Of a DNA stretch of 64,000 bases, positions 22,549 through 36,605 are shown piece by piece (the stretch's first letter is position 1; each line of letters opens with the position of its first letter). The notes under the pieces were generated by a model. It ran no database searches. It was not told the origin of the DNA and was given only the letters and a program-made list of their open reading frames with translations. The DNA comes from Struthidea cinerea (Eukaryota; Chordata; Aves; Passeriformes; Corcoracidae): contig VZTI01000465.1 of assembly GCA_013397865.1 (NCBI GenBank), forward strand, positions 1,595-65,594, written 5' to 3'. The position numbers and the translations under genes were made by a program.

Positions 22549-25500
22549 TATCAATGGCAGTACAAGTGGTTTAGAAACCTGAATGATGTAGCAGTCAAAA
22601 ATCATCATGGGCAAGGCATAGAGGAACCACTAGAAAAGGCTGTTTTGGAATATGAATGGGGTGTACATTTTTAGTGGTAGAAAATCTGATCAGGAAACAC
22701 TTTTGCTGTGGGAATGCCTTCTACAAGAAGACATGACCTTCTACAGGTCATGCCTTAGTATTTTTAGTCAGTTGTCTTCAGTCAAAGGTAGACCTGAACT
22801 CTAAAAAGACCAGCATGTAAATAGTGTGTGGCAACCACAAAAACCACCTCACTGGGTCTGCCTGGTAGACAGGGAGTTGAAATGGATGTCAGGGGAGGTG
22901 AATCAGTGGGATCCTGAACATTTTCCTGGGTAGAGAAATCTGTCTGATCTCTGGGCTGTTTGAATTGCGGATATGTTTAACATCGACATTTCTGTTCCGA
23001 CACTATTTTTCACAAACCACCAAGCACTTTTATCATGAAATATAGAGCTGCATGCCAGCTGTAGACCACCTTCTGTGGCCTCAAAGGCCTCTCATGGCCT
23101 TCAGACTGTAATCCATGAACCATAAATGCCTATGTGCAACATAGATAGGGAACAGAAGTGCGCCTAGTTTTTGTCATCCTTGTCTTTGAAAAGGGACAAG
23201 TGAATTCACCACCTGGAGCTTAAAATGTGTTCCTCAATGGGTCTCCTACTTTCACTTAGTTCTTGAATTGATGCATATTTAAAAAGTGATTAGCTAAATT
23301 TATTAATTTAATACTTCATCAAATATTATGTATTATTTCTTAATCATGATATTGCTAAAGAACACTGTCTAACGTTAAGTGAATTGGTGGCTGGCTTCTC
23401 AAAAGAACTTTCACGGCAGTGCTTGAATCCAAAACACAGAGGATCACAACCCCACACCATTGCTACAGTCATTAACACACACATGTTGCTGTACACAGGA
23501 CTTACAAATGAGTGTCCAACATGATCTGAGGTAGCAGGGGAGAAGCCCAGTCCCCAGCGCTCCTCTAGGCTCGCAGAGTTTGACAGCTCGGCTGCCTGCG
23601 AGATCGGTGTAGAGAGAGGAGCTTCTTCAGGGCAGCAGCTCCAGGCAGGGGCCGTGGCCGGCACAAAGCCAGCAGAAAGGCTGGGCCCAGTGGTGCTGCT
23701 GCTCTGTTTGTAGGGAGAGCCTGGGCTCTGGATGTGCCTGGGGCTGCTGCCACGGCAAGAGCTGGATGCTGATGGCCTCTTGGAGGAGGGACATGCCTGC
23801 AGGGTCTCTCTTGCTCAGACAGAGATGCTGAGAGAGGTGGTGGGGTTTGCACTGTATTCAGGCACTGAGAAATGTGTTTCCTCTGCTCAGGACAGTGTTC
23901 TAATTCAGAGGAGATGATACTGAGAGTTGAAGCCAGATAGAGAGGAGATCAAGGAGAGTAGCCTCCATCTGTATGATGAAGGTTTTGGTTATCAACAAAG
24001 ATAAAGCAAGAATCTGAAATCCTCGTGTTAGCAACCAGGCAGTACTGAAAAACATACATTCTGGATTGGGTTGTTGTACTGGAACACTGGACCCAGATTT
24101 TGCAGGATTTTTTCTTTCTAGCCAATCTTTTTCCTTTTTGTCCCAAAATAGACTGTTATGTGTCTTTCACAGTTCTGATGTGAACTTTCATGGCATTTCC
24201 CATCATATTTCTTTTATTTATTTTCCTCTAAAATGTAAGAAACACATTACTCATAAAATATTCTCTGCCTCCCCCTTTCAGTTTTCAGTGAGATAATAAA
24301 AGGCCTGTCACAACTTGTGTGCTTTAGTCCTCATCATTTCTGCCCTGTTTTCAACAGCCACTTCAATCAGGGAGTATAAAACCTCCAGATTCAGCTTGTA
24401 AGCCAAAGAAAACAACTGCAATTCACAGAAAACCCTTAATAATTTCAGCAAAATGCCGAAGGAGGAATTTTTAAATTAAAGATTTCATATTTTCTTACTT
24501 ACTTTCTTATTTTTATTTCTTCATCATGTTCTGTTATGAGGCGGGAAGATTTTTTTCTACTGATTCCATGACACCATGCTGGGGGAAAAAGTGTTTGCAC
24601 AACTGGCAAGTTTTTTATTGGAATAACTTTGTCATATTGTTATCTCTTGAATTCATGGAGTAAGTATTTATGTGTATCCATTTTCCAGGCAACCTTCAAA
24701 TCAACATTTTCTTCATTAGATTGTTGTAGCATTTAGAATAAGTGCTTTGGCAGAAGAAATTAATTCTGTCCCAAGTTTGTGGGTTAGCATTTGGCAAACT
24801 TTAATACATAACAAATCAATGGGATTTTGTCAGGATTCTGTGCCATGCATCCTGTGAGCTAATATGCAGGGAGTGGAGGATGGAAAGAAGCAAAACTTCT
24901 GTCATAGCCGAAGCTCTTATGAATCTGATACCTTAAGAACTACTGCTCTTGCTCTGTCTATTATGTGTGTGGTTGCTCTTTCCACAAAACCCGGGGGCTC
25001 AGCCAGGAGGAACTTCCTGATTTCTATACTCCCATTCCTGTGTTTCAGGGACACAACTGTGTTTTCTTTCACAGCATTTAAAATGGAACTGAAGTTTATT
25101 CAATACCAAGTTCAGTAAATAACAATTTGAAATCATACAGGATATGAAATGTCTTCCTGGCTGTCACATAGACATGACCAGAAAACATGCAGCTCACTTC
25201 TAGTGAAGCACACCCAGATGTCTCCTGTCCAATGGCTCTTTGCCTTCAATGAGATTATTCCTTTACCACTTGATGAAGAAAATGCATTTATTAATCTAAG
25301 CTGGAGCACCTGCATGTTCCTTCTTTGTGAATTTTGCACAATTCTTTCTTGTGCCCTAGACTAACCTGTTTTGCCCATAGAAAGTGGTGTAATGGTAAAA
25401 TAAAGCTTGGTCCCTCATTTTCTGAGCATTTTCTAATAGGAATGTTTACTGTCGAAACTGCTGAAAGCTCAGTCGTCAGAAAATTGACAGCTATAAAAGC

Positions 25501-28454
25501 CTTAAGAAGTCAAACTGAAAAAGAAGGAGACAATTCCTTTCTCTCTATTATTAATTTGTATACACATGTATAATAACAGCCAATAACCACTGTCCTTGAT
25601 AAAGTACACAAATAATTAACAGAGAGGTTCACTACATTATTGCAGCAGATTAATGAATGACCAAGCACAAAATAAAATAGGAAATGTAAAGACAACTTCT
25701 ATATATCACAGTTTTGTCCTCTGATCTCTCTCCTTTTATTAGAACTTGCGTTTAGTAGCCTATTTCTAAAACACTTATTAAAGTGTTGCTGTGAAGTGAT
25801 ATATACGGTTGCTTAATATTGAATTTCAGTACTTGCAACCTAGCCATGCAGAAATCTCCCCCGAGCCAGCAGAATGGCCAGTGCAGAGTTTCTGCAGAGA
25901 AAGGCGTCACCTCCCCTGTCACACTGCCACAGACCTGGAGCACAGGCTCGGCCTCAAGCCAGAGGGAGGGAATGTTTGAGGCAGATTTAAATAAGGGGAA
26001 GAAATAGGAGTAAACATAAAAAGAGGATGTTAAAGATGGCTTTAATTTGCTTGATTATTATTTGGAGGGACATAAAAATTTGGTCCAATGTGGAAAATTA
26101 TTTTGAGAGGAAAGTTGGGGTGTTTGTGGTATAAATACTGAACTCATTGAAAAAGAAAAGGTAACAGGCAGCTATGGTGTGAACTCTACCTGAAAAAAAT
26201 AGAGTATTCAGTAAGAATACATAAATGTATGGTGATGAAGTTTGCACCCATATAGTTTAAAAGAACGTTATGCAGAAATTATAGCAGAAAACATGCTCAA
26301 GATGTAAAGCAGATTTTACTCCATTAGACCAGATTTCTGTCTCCTTCCATATTTTAATTTATGTTTTTACTTGCAACTGCAGCCTGTCATGTCATCATCT
26401 GACACCAGATTACGCCCACTTATTTAGATTTACACAAATTCTAATGAAGGTTATATATCTCTGTTCATTGTCCACGTATAGCTCAGTATGTCAGCATCAC
26501 AGTGGCAAATGTACACGTGTGTTCATACAGAATATTTTAATCTTAAAAACAAAGCTACACGCCTTTATTTCTTATTTCGCCAACTGGGAAATTAAACCAG
26601 TTAGTCTATGAGAAATAATATATTATTCTTCCTTGGCTTTTTTTTCACTCTTGCAATTTGTTCAGACTAAAATAAGAAAACTACTCTGTTCAACAGCACA
26701 TCTTCTAGGTGCTTCAAAAGGAATGTAGCAAAAATAAATGTTTAGGTTGTGGACAATATACTTCAACTAAAATAATTCATGGCTGTCACACTATAGGAGT
26801 AGTAATTATTGATCAACCTCTTTTTTTCATTCTTTCTTTGTAGTGTTGAAGTACTGTAACCAGCTGCATTTGTAGAGGGCTGAGTGAACTTGGCTTATTC
26901 ACTAAGGCTCAGACACTGCAAAGTTAATGAGGCTGCTGAACTTGATGCCTTCACTGGAAGTGAATATAGGACACTGAAAGATGTGTGTTTCTTCCATTTT
27001 ATTAAGATACATTTTTTAAGTTCAATAACTGGTACCAACAGCAAGGCAATTAGAGCAAGGAGTCAGAGAAGAAGCTACATTCTGTGGCTGGTCATGAATT
27101 AATGAGTCTTTCATGGGAGAGCTGTACTGCTGCTGTCTTGGTCATTGAAGATGCATTCTGCTAGTGTTGAGAAATTCCTTCAGTTTTCATGAAATGTAAC
27201 TCTATAATCATCCTTTGACTATCCAGTCCTTTATCTTGGGATCAGTCACTGGACAGATCAGAAATCCTGTCTTGAAAAAGAAACAGAGAATTCCCATCTG
27301 TAGCAGCCATAAATCAAATACTGTATTCAAACCAGACTTTAACATTTAGACATTAGATACCGTATTCTTATAGAACATCTTGGGCTTTAAGATATATGTC
27401 TTTGGCCCTGCATTATGGGGTTTCTTAAAATCTTTGTCTTGGCAATGTAAATTTCCTAATATTTCTTCTTATCTCTCTCCTTTTGCAGCAGTAAGGGGCT
27501 TGATTTTTTTATTATATTATACTTTGAAGGGAAATTACAAACCTCGCCCAGTTATACTCATTTGTCCTGGTGTTTAATTCTTCTGGGTTTTCTCAAATCT
27601 TGGCCTCCTTGCTGAGACAACCAGTCAGGATGACAAGGAAATCCATCTGTTCAGGATACAAATACAACATCATGAGTAGGAATTATGCACAGTGTTTCAA
27701 TTTATAAAGTAGACTAAATACTCTCAACCTGACAGTGATCACTTGTCACCTGCATTTTATCTAATGGTGCTAAAATTAAGGACTTCCTTGCCATCATCAT
27801 TATTATATTTAATTGTAATAGAACATTTATGCAGTAAGCACCTTATGGACACTGCTTTGAAGAACTTACAGGATGGTGTGGGCTTTGCTCATTCCTATGA
27901 AGCATTTCTCACACTTCCTCTGAAAAATATCATCGCTGCTCTTCAGTCCTAATAGATGTCTCCGACCCTGCTGTTCCTCTTCAATTTTCTAATCCACATT
28001 GGAAGAAAGCCTGCAAGAAATTGATGGAAAAAGCCAAAGTCTAGATCTGTCTTGCACTCTAGCTGTGCAGAAAGTGCAGAGTAAGAGTGTGTTTGCTACT
28101 ATCATGTCAGTGGCTTTCTTACAAAATCTATTGGCAGCCTTTTTCCCCCTTTTGATACTGAGAAAGAGTCTCACATAAGTATTCTGCTTTAAACTCTTAA
28201 TTTTGTCTGTCCTTCTGTCTTGTGCCTCATGCTTATCAGGGTGATGATTCACTAATAGGGGCAATGCACCCTGGTTGACACGGCTTGTAACTCCTGCGTG
28301 GCTGCTTGAGATGCCTGTGGATCATCTCAACCACTGCTGTAATGGATTTCCTGACTCCACACACAGCACATGGTCAGATGCAATACACGCTTCCACCATG
28401 CTGAAGGGGCTTGCTCTGCTGATATTTCTCATAGTAAGTTATGGAAAAGACTAG
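22549..28454. other. No gene seen; mostly AT-rich single-copy DNA
   Basis: There is a local CpG-richer patch at about 23560-23690, with short open frames on both strands that I do not recognise. The rest is AT-rich with no open frame above about 106 codons and no identifiable repeat. Confidence 0.45.
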
Positions 28455-28700
28455 CATACAGAAATAAAGCTGGAGGTGACCTCAAGTATTCATGAAGTTC
28501 AGCTGGCTACTCCTAGACAGGATCACCTATAACTGCAGTTTTTCTCTTTTTCAAAGATTTCTGGGGATGGATATTCAATAATGTCCTTGGGCAATCCCCC
28601 TAGAGCTTTGTTATTCCTGCCATTGAAAAATTTGCCCTAATACCAAACCTGGATTTTTCTCTGCCATTTAAGTTCATCATAGTGGGGTGCCTTTCTCAGT
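28455..28700 (-). mobile_element. Ancient CR1 LINE 3' end, antisense
   Basis: Diverged plus-strand words appear in CR1 antisense order: 'ctggaggtgacctcaagtat', 'ggcaatccccctagagcttt', then 'gaaaaatttgccctaatacc', 'aaacctggatttttctctgc' and 'atttaagttcatcatagtgg'. The last block corresponds to the CR1 coding/3' UTR region around the 'caggttagacat' motif. Divergence is comparable to the copy at 2270-2670. Edges are approximate. Confidence 0.5.
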
Positions 28701-28857
28701 AGAAGTCCCAACAAAAATGTTAGCTGTTTCCCCTGGGAAACACTGTGTGTGAAACTTTAATGCATGTTGTAAGCCTGCCTGTGCATTCTGCATTTCTAAA
28801 ACATTTTAAAGTACATGTAAAAAGTCAAGAGAAGTTGTACTTCTGCATTTAGTGTCT
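28701..28857. other. Spacer between two CR1 copies
   Basis: About 150 bases of AT-rich unique sequence. Nothing recognisable. Confidence 0.4.
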
Positions 28858-29222
28858 AAAAGCTCTGCTCAGCCTGGAGAAGAGACTGAGGGGAGACCTC
28901 ATTGCAGTTACAACTTCCTCCTGAGGGGAAGAGGAGGGGCAGGCACTGATCTCTGTGGTGACCAGTGACAGGAGCTGAGGGAATGGCCTGAAGTTGTGTC
29001 AGGGGAGGTTTAGGTTGGATATCAGGAAAAGGTTCTTCCCGCAGAGGGTGGTTGGGCACCTCAGGAAAGTGGTCACAGCACCAAGCCTGACAGAGTTCAA
29101 GATGAATTTGGACAATGCTCTTGGGCACATGGTGTGACTCTTGGGGATGGTGCTGTGCAGGGCCAGGAGTTGGACTTGATGGTCCTTGTGGGTCTCTTCC
29201 AGCTCAGCTGATTCTGTGATCT
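28858..29222 (+). mobile_element. CR1 LINE 3' end, sense
   Basis: It starts within ORF2 at AGCTCTGCTCAGCCTGGAGA and passes 'agacctcattgcagttacaa', 'gatctctgtggtgaccagtg' and 'aggggaggtttaggttggat'. It ends 'cttccagctcagctgattctgtgat', the CR1 3' end. Compared with its sister copy at 18411-18950 it lacks about 20 bases just after 'gttgggcac' (near 29058). It is a 5'-truncated insertion. Confidence 0.88.
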
Positions 29223-30919
29223 TCTCATTATAATGGGCTGCATCCAAATGCAAGGTCTTATAGTATCAGTGCTTGAAATAAGGTTGTGTATCACTATCCC
29301 TCAGTTCACTGGGATGAATCACACATTCCAGCATCTTCTTGTACCTATCAGGATGGATAGTCCTAGGAATCATTTAATGACTGCATAAGGGGAAACAAGG
29401 GGGATTAATATCACAGCAAGGAAATTGGGAAAGCTGCCTACACACTACACACCATCCCTTAAAAAAATTGACCAGGGGCCAAAATCAAAACCATGGGATA
29501 TTCTTTTTTAGAGGTGTAAGAATAACCTGGTTTTAGTTGAGTTGTCAGACTGCCTGTCAAAATTTCCCTATAAATTCTTTGCCAGAAAAGGAACTGGAAT
29601 AGCAGATTGATCAACAGGAGAATAGTGCAGGGTTACCTCTGTGCAGGCACCACGACTGGCTGACTGATAGCTGAGTGATAACTGACTGATAACTATGTCA
29701 GCTTCTAGTCAGCATGCTGGTTAACACAGTTAATTTTCATTTGGCTCTGGAGTCATAACTGTGACTAGAAGGATAAAATATGTATGGGTTATTACACACT
29801 TAATCTTTTAAAAGTGGATATTATTTTGGTTCTTATCTCATATTCAAACATGGTTCTGAAGCTGAGTGAGCATAAACTATTTCGAGATAAAATGCCAGAT
29901 TCTGTCATTGGTTAGATATGGCTTATATTTGTTTCAACAGTAGATAATGCACATAGCTGACCTAAAAACATGGTACAAAGAATTTTGCCCCTACTTAACA
30001 AGAGAATATTGCTGCCAAGATTGCAAAACCAGAGTAAAACTCTACAGATAGGCATCACGCTGTGAGCTTTTATTGTCTGACTGTGTCTAATGGTTGAACT
30101 GCCAAAACTAGCAGCAGGATGAGAATAAATTATGAACAAATGAAGAACTCTCTCATTCTTGTGTGATAATCCAGATTTCCTTTATCTATAAATAATGACC
30201 CTAGGGTTTGAAAATGAGAAGGACAAACATTATATGAACAAATGGTAGGAAGATTTTACATCCTTCTTAGAATGATCTTCTCTGACGAATCAGAACACCA
30301 GATGCCTAATAAAAACAGGATGGAAACCCTGTGAGTCAAGTGTCCATATAAGATATGGACAGTTATATAAGATGCTTTATATTCCCAAGCTTGGTGTGCA
30401 CGAGTTCTTTGTAACATTAGGGTTTTATATTCATGAGTATGATGACCCTATGGTTCACAGTCAGTGTTCTCTTTATAGTCAAGAGGAAGAGGGTGCATTT
30501 TGCACAACAGATTGCCCAGCCTAGCAGCTTATTCACATAAGCAATACCATTTAAATCAATAGGTTTCCTCACAATAATCCTCTCCATGTAAAGACTGGCA
30601 TGCTTATTTAAAACCTCATATACTAACACCACTAATGCTAACTCTTCCTTGCATGGATTTATACCATATAGTTGTTTCTACGAGGAAATCACACTCAAAT
30701 CAGGGAAGTATCCTCATACAAATAGGACTAATAAAATGCATATTTGTGCCTTTACTGTATTTGATGAGCAGAAGTTAAAATGGGACATGCTTCAAGCTGA
30801 GTATGATGGGGAAAGAAAGAGAAAGAGAAAAAAATGTCAATGAAAAGAGGGCAATAACAGACAAGATGATAGAAAAGGTAGGAGGACCTTTAGGATGTTA
30901 ATCTCTTTTAGTTTTGAAA

Positions 30920-30955
30920 TATTCTGCCAACTTTAAATTATTATTTGGCAGAATA
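30920..30955. repeat. Perfect 11-bp inverted repeat (hairpin)
   Basis: TATTCTGCCAA at 30920-30930 pairs exactly with TTGGCAGAATA at 30945-30955 across a 14-base A/T-rich loop. Confidence 0.8.
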
Positions 30956-32786
30956 CATCAAATGAGACTTATTTTGACCATCACCTCAGGTACCTGCCTT
31001 CCTCTAATTCCTAGGGTCTCCTTTTTTTGTTTTTTTAATCTTTATCTTGTTCTTCCTATCCTCGTTTAATCTTTTAAAACTAGCCTAGTTTTTTTTCCAG
31101 TTTTACCTACAGGAAGATTCTGCTGCTGTGGAGTCCCATTATTTCACAGGGCAAACATCATGTCTTTTTTATGGGCAAGAAGTTCCCTACTGGACTGAAT
31201 GCTGATGAATTATTTAGGCAGAATAACCAAAGTATGCTACAACATGAATTATTCTCTACCTACTTACATCATTTTGTTGCCTTGGCTCACTGGCTGTACA
31301 GTCTGAATAGAAGTCAGTCCATTTAAGCCTTTTATCCTACATACATATGATTAGGACATTTGGCAAGAAGTTGAATGTGGACCAGAGGATACAATATACA
31401 AACAGCATTACCACTTCTGTATACAAATAATTATATAAAAAAAAAAATACAATAGTTGCATATAGGAAAGGTTGGTAGGAACAAAGAGGAAGATCGATAC
31501 ATTTCCTAGTGCAAAGTTGTTATGTCAGAAGATATCTTTAGCAATGAGTCAGTGCATGGATCTTGAATTTTGCAATTTGTTTCTTTTACTTAATGTACTA
31601 CTATAGCTTGGCCATATAGCTTATATACAATGTCCACGATATGTTAGATGTACTAAGCATGTAATCACTTACATTGTGTACGATGACAAGAATCCAAGTT
31701 CAGATCCTGTATGGAGGGCTCTAGAAATGAGAAGAACATTAAATTTGTACCCTGGTTGAAATACAAAATTTTTGTCTTTGCCTTCTTCTGAAAAGAGGCC
31801 CAGAAATCAAAATTTCCTAGACCTTCTCAGCATGGAAGCTAACTGAATCAATCTGTTTTAACAACTCTGCAAGAATTTAGGTGTTTTTAAAAAATAACTT
31901 TGTTTTTGCAAAATAAAAACTGCCTAAAGAAATTGTATGAAAGATCTATTTGATATGCACCACTATGGGATGCATGCAACATTTACTTTTGCATTACTAG
32001 AAAATATAGAAGTCTGGTAACATAAATAAAAGTGATTGATAACATAGTTTGTAGAGGGGCTTGAAGGAGGAAAAAAAAACATAAAAAAGACCAAATTAAT
32101 AAAGGATCAGTATGGATTGCTTACAATTAATATATACCCAAAAGTGAGGTTTGGGAGAGATCTGCAATACAGATTCTGTGTGAATCCCCTGATTTCCAGT
32201 GACTACAGGATCTTAAGATCTGTCAAATCAGCATCTTTATTTCACAGAAGGTACTCATGGGATATTTCAGTTCCCTCCTAGCAAAATAAAAAAGACAACT
32301 ACTGTGATCTCTGCTTTGATGTTTGCAAAAAAGTGGAGTGATCAAGAATGTCTGAGAGGAGATTAGCAAAATCACATATTCTCAAGTGAAGCCTTGCTAA
32401 GCTGCATTTACTATGCAGGATAAATTTGATTTGCAAAAATGTGGAATATAGATTACTAGATTAATGAATTAAAAGAACAGGCCTTGCTGTCTGTCTTTTG
32501 CTCATTTTCTGTCTTGTGAGAAGAATAAACTGTATTTTTTCTACTCACTGGAATAATTAAAATTTTGAAGAGCATGCAAGTACAGTACTGAATAGTTACT
32601 TATCCATTTGCAATTTTGCTAAACTTTCCTTGTCGCAAAGTGAACATCAGTGTGTGCACCTAGTCATTAAGAAGAAATAAATAGCCTACTTGAACCATAA
32701 TTTTTGCTTTCTTTCCTCTGATTTAGAGGTCAAAACTGGGATTATGGAATGATTTTTTCCCCCATTTCTTGCCTCACTGCAGTTGG

Positions 32787-32803
32787 TTTTTTTTTTTTTT
32801 TTT
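32787..32803 (+). repeat. T17 homopolymer
   Basis: Run of 17 T. No LINE or SINE was recognised beside it. Confidence 0.85.
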
Positions 32804-35182
32804 CACTGACTTTGGGTCCTGAATCGATTTTGCACCTGTCAGTGAATATTTAGAATGTCGTCTGTGAAGTCCGTGGGAGGGAGGACATCTCACACAAAGG
32901 AAGAGTCTGGTGAGAGGTCTTTATCCAAGGCACAGCAAAGCCTGTGAGATCCCTTCTTGGGATTTCTATGGACACACAGGCGAGGTTAGAACACCCACTG
33001 CTCATCTCAGACCAGTAACTATACTTTGAGGGGATATAACAGTAGCAACAATCATCCTCCAGAAAATAGGTACATACTAGGGCATATTTGGTTACGTGAG
33101 AAAGAAGCAGGGCAACTGTCAAGGAAAGACAAAAGACAAGAGGGTGTATGTTACATGATATAAAAAAAAAGAAAGTGACTTGAGGCTTTCAGGCAAGCAA
33201 AAAGAGGGGCTTGGTGCCAAGGAGACAGAAACTTCATTGCATTGTTTGATTCCAGATAAGGGTCTCCAAAGCAGATGTATTCTGGATGGAGGGAGAGGAG
33301 CAGTGCCTCCTCTGCAGGAGGAGGTGTTGTTTTACTGAATGGGCTACTGCAAAGAGGACCACAGAGCTACAAGCTTCTGTGTTAAATCAGTGTCATGAAG
33401 GAAACATGAGTCCTTGCATTTTTGTCATTGCTGTTGAGAATAAATGGGATTGCACATAAAAAATACATGACTTCTTTGTCAAATCTTTAATCAATGTCCT
33501 TATCAATTGTTTCTGGTCGAAACAACTTATTGGACTGCACATCCTGGCTGATAGCCCAGTCTCTATATATAGATTCAGCGTGTACTCCTATAAAATATTT
33601 CTCCACTATGATGGTCCCTCTGCAAAATGCCTATTTCTGTCAGTTTAGATTAGCCTTTGAAACTTCAGAGCCAGCAGCTAACAAGCTTAACAGCACAGCC
33701 TAGTAAATCATCTGTCTTGCAAAGGCACTTATGTGGAAGAGCTGAGCATCTCTGAAAATCAGGCCATTTCATTTTACTGGCTATATATGGGTCCAGCAAC
33801 TTAAATTAGGCATACAGAAACGTTAGCAGTGGAATTTTCTAAAGACTGATTGTTATTCCGTTATTAGAGCATGCTCCAAATGCTTGTTTCATGCCAGAAA
33901 AGATATGACAGCAGTACTTCACTAGCCAAATGGACATAATGACCTTTCTGAAATGGCTCCAGCACGGGCTGGGGCTGACAATGCAGTATCACTACGTGCA
34001 GGTGAGTACTCAGAAGAGCAGGGTTCAGCTACCACAGTGGGTAATTTTCATCTAAGATGAACTCTAGATTTGATACATTTGTGTGGCCACCCCACAGCCC
34101 TGAAGAAGTGTGGGGAGCTGTCTTGGACACATTGGTGGGTGATAGGAATATATGGCTGAGAGCAGGGGTCTGAACACTAAGTATGTGCTGTGCCAGTCAC
34201 TGGCAACCCTAAATTGGTAGAGCATGCATCTTTCCAGCTCCAGGATGATGTTCTCAAGAGAGATGGGATCCTTTGCCTTTCAAAAGAAGTTGTCTCTAGC
34301 TACTGCTTTTGGAGCAGTAGTACTGCTTTTCTGATCTTTCAGATCTTGCAACCTGGTTCCAGCTCAGCTGCCTGGCAAGTGAAATCTGTCTGTGCAATGG
34401 GCTACTGGCTCTGCCACCAGGCCACTTGCGCAGAGGTGACTCTGTAAGTCAGCCCCTAAGACAGACAGACTCACAGGCTCTGTCTGGCATTGACCAGCGA
34501 CATGATCTGCAGCATCCACAGATATTTGGTCGCCTTGCCACAGAGTTCTGAAGATCTCTGAAACTACCTTTTCCTGAAAGAGTGGTCAGGCACAGCCTGG
34601 ATCACAGTGTATGTCACGGACTGTTCCTAAAAAAATCAGCACAAGCAAGAGGGTAAGTCCTACATAGATTGCAAGATGTGTTCTGCCAGTTAGCCTCAGA
34701 GTCCATGGTTCCTGGACTATTTTACTCAGTGGTATACACAAAGCTAGAGATTATAAAGATCTGATCTTTTTTCCTGAGTCTGAGAAGCAAGACCATCCAC
34801 AGGATACCTCATATTTGGTACTTGAATGACAGAACTGCCCAGGAATTCTCGTAGCCTGAGATTTTAGAGATTTCCTTCATCATAAATGCTTAGGCTATGT
34901 ACAGTTTTATGCCAGAACTGGTAGATGCCCTTTCTTCCAAAGGCTCTGCAGGAAGCCTGCACAAAGCAGGCCATGCTTTGTGAACCACAGACAAAGTAAA
35001 TGCCAGGTAAAGCAATACCTGCTGGCAAACATGTACACTTCCTGAGCCATCCGTGCAATCAGAGTCAGTCTGCAGTTTTGCCATAAATTACATAGCAACA
35101 AAAGTGATGAGGAATTGTTTAATTATTTGGAAAAAAAGTGGTGTTTAGGCTGACTGGATTACCTTTAATACATTTGAAGTTC

Positions 35183-35208
35183 AGCAGAGAGATTTAGCAG
35201 AGAGATTT
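35183..35208 (+). repeat. 13-bp unit duplicated in tandem
   Basis: Two exact adjacent copies of AGCAGAGAGATTT. Confidence 0.9.
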
Positions 35209-35975
35209 TTCACCATGCTTTGGGAATTCTCAGTGAGGGACAAACACAGCTAATGAACAGCTTTCAAAGAGCCCAAACTTAGCTAAAGCCTGTTCATGAA
35301 TCCCTTTGATAATCAAGAACAACAGCAGAAGAATGAGATTGAGAAGACAAAAATCTATAGCTTGACTTTACACTGTGTACAAATTAAGGAGCTGACTCTT
35401 ATATTTGATCGTTTAAGTAAAAAGATAAAGTATTGTTACATTAATACTTCACTTTGCCTCTCATCACCTCACTCCTGTCAGAACTATTTGAATGGTGCTG
35501 ATTTTCAATGCCACTGCTATATACATCAGCCCAGCTGTACTCCACCTACATTTCCACATTGTGCTGTTGTCAAGTCCTGTCTTTGAATGGAAATGTTTGC
35601 AATTTGCCCTGCTGCAGCTTCTCCCGTTGACCATGAATGGACAGTCTGTCAGATATTCTTCCATTCTTTTTGGCTACCGAAGAATGAAATGTATTTTAGC
35701 TCTTCTCCTCAGCAAGTAAAATTAACAGTTAATGGGAGCTTGAAGCCACACTGATCCCTGAGCCCCATCTTGATTTCACTGAAAACCTGGGATGGCAGCA
35801 CTTCGCAAAGCAGAGCCTTTCACATTGGCAATACCTGCTTGCAGTGAACAGACTATAAAAGGGCTCTACCTGAAGGGAAACAGAATTCATGGCCAGGCTG
35901 TCTCTAATGTGTCTTCTTTATAGAAAAAGTTACGACTGGTTTGTCGCTGTTGCTCTGTTGTTGTTGCCTTTTTTT

Positions 35976-36024
35976 NNNNNNNNNNNNNNNNNNNNNNNNN
36001 NNNNNNNNNNNNNNNNNNNNNNNN
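35976..36024. other. Assembly gap inside a poly-T tract
   Basis: 49 N, with poly-T on both sides. The true tract length is unresolved. The open frame that spans it is an artefact of the Ns. Confidence 0.95.
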
Positions 36025-36605
36025 TTTTTTTTTTTTTTTTTGAGAAGAAGAGAGCTCCACTGCTATTGTACTGATTGAATTTTTCCGTTTGGTAAGCAGT
36101 CTAAATTTCCTTCATTGCCAGCTGCTGCCCAATGTAACTGTAATTGTGCAGATTGTTTTACAGAGATGACTGGAGTTTTGTGGTAAGTTGTATGGTGATG
36201 AATTGTTTTTCAGGGAAATTTAACTGTAAATGCAACAATATATGAACAGACTGCATGAAATTTGTGATCATGATACTACCGCTTTTCTATTTTAAAGATA
36301 AAAAGCCAGGTTGGATGACTACTGAACAGATGAACAGATGTTCCTTCCTCTCCACTGAGCACACCGAGTGTGACACTGAGTTATATGACCTGGAAAGGAT
36401 GTATTTATAAAATATTTTGGATCTGGAAGAGCAGAATAATTATAAGACCAATTATTTAAAGTTTCAGCACTGAAGAACTATTCTATATTTGACTGTAAAC
36501 TGTTTGATCACCTCTTCAGTCTCTTGCTAACAGGAAGACTGTTGCCTTGAGCAATTTTAGCAAGAGCAGGATAACTGCCTTAAAATGGCTGCAAGCCTGG
36601 ATATG
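36025..36605. other. No gene seen
   Basis: Unique AT-rich DNA between the gap and an LTR. No repeat or coding signal. Confidence 0.45.

Larger units (their letters stand above)
29223..35975. other. No gene seen; long AT-rich stretch
   Basis: No open frame exceeds about 96 codons. Noted within it are a tandem-like CTGACTGATA cluster near 29655-29695, a perfect 11-bp hairpin at 30920-30955, a T17 run at 32787-32803 and a 13-bp unit in tandem at 35183-35208. No transposon was recognised. Confidence 0.45.

Noticed and set aside
29640..29700. CTGACTGATA-rich cluster as a tandem array
   Set aside because: The units are irregular and few. Local low complexity, not a true minisatellite or CRISPR-like array.
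35889..36074. Frame running through the N gap
   Set aside because: It is created by Ns and poly-T (poly-Phe), an artefact.
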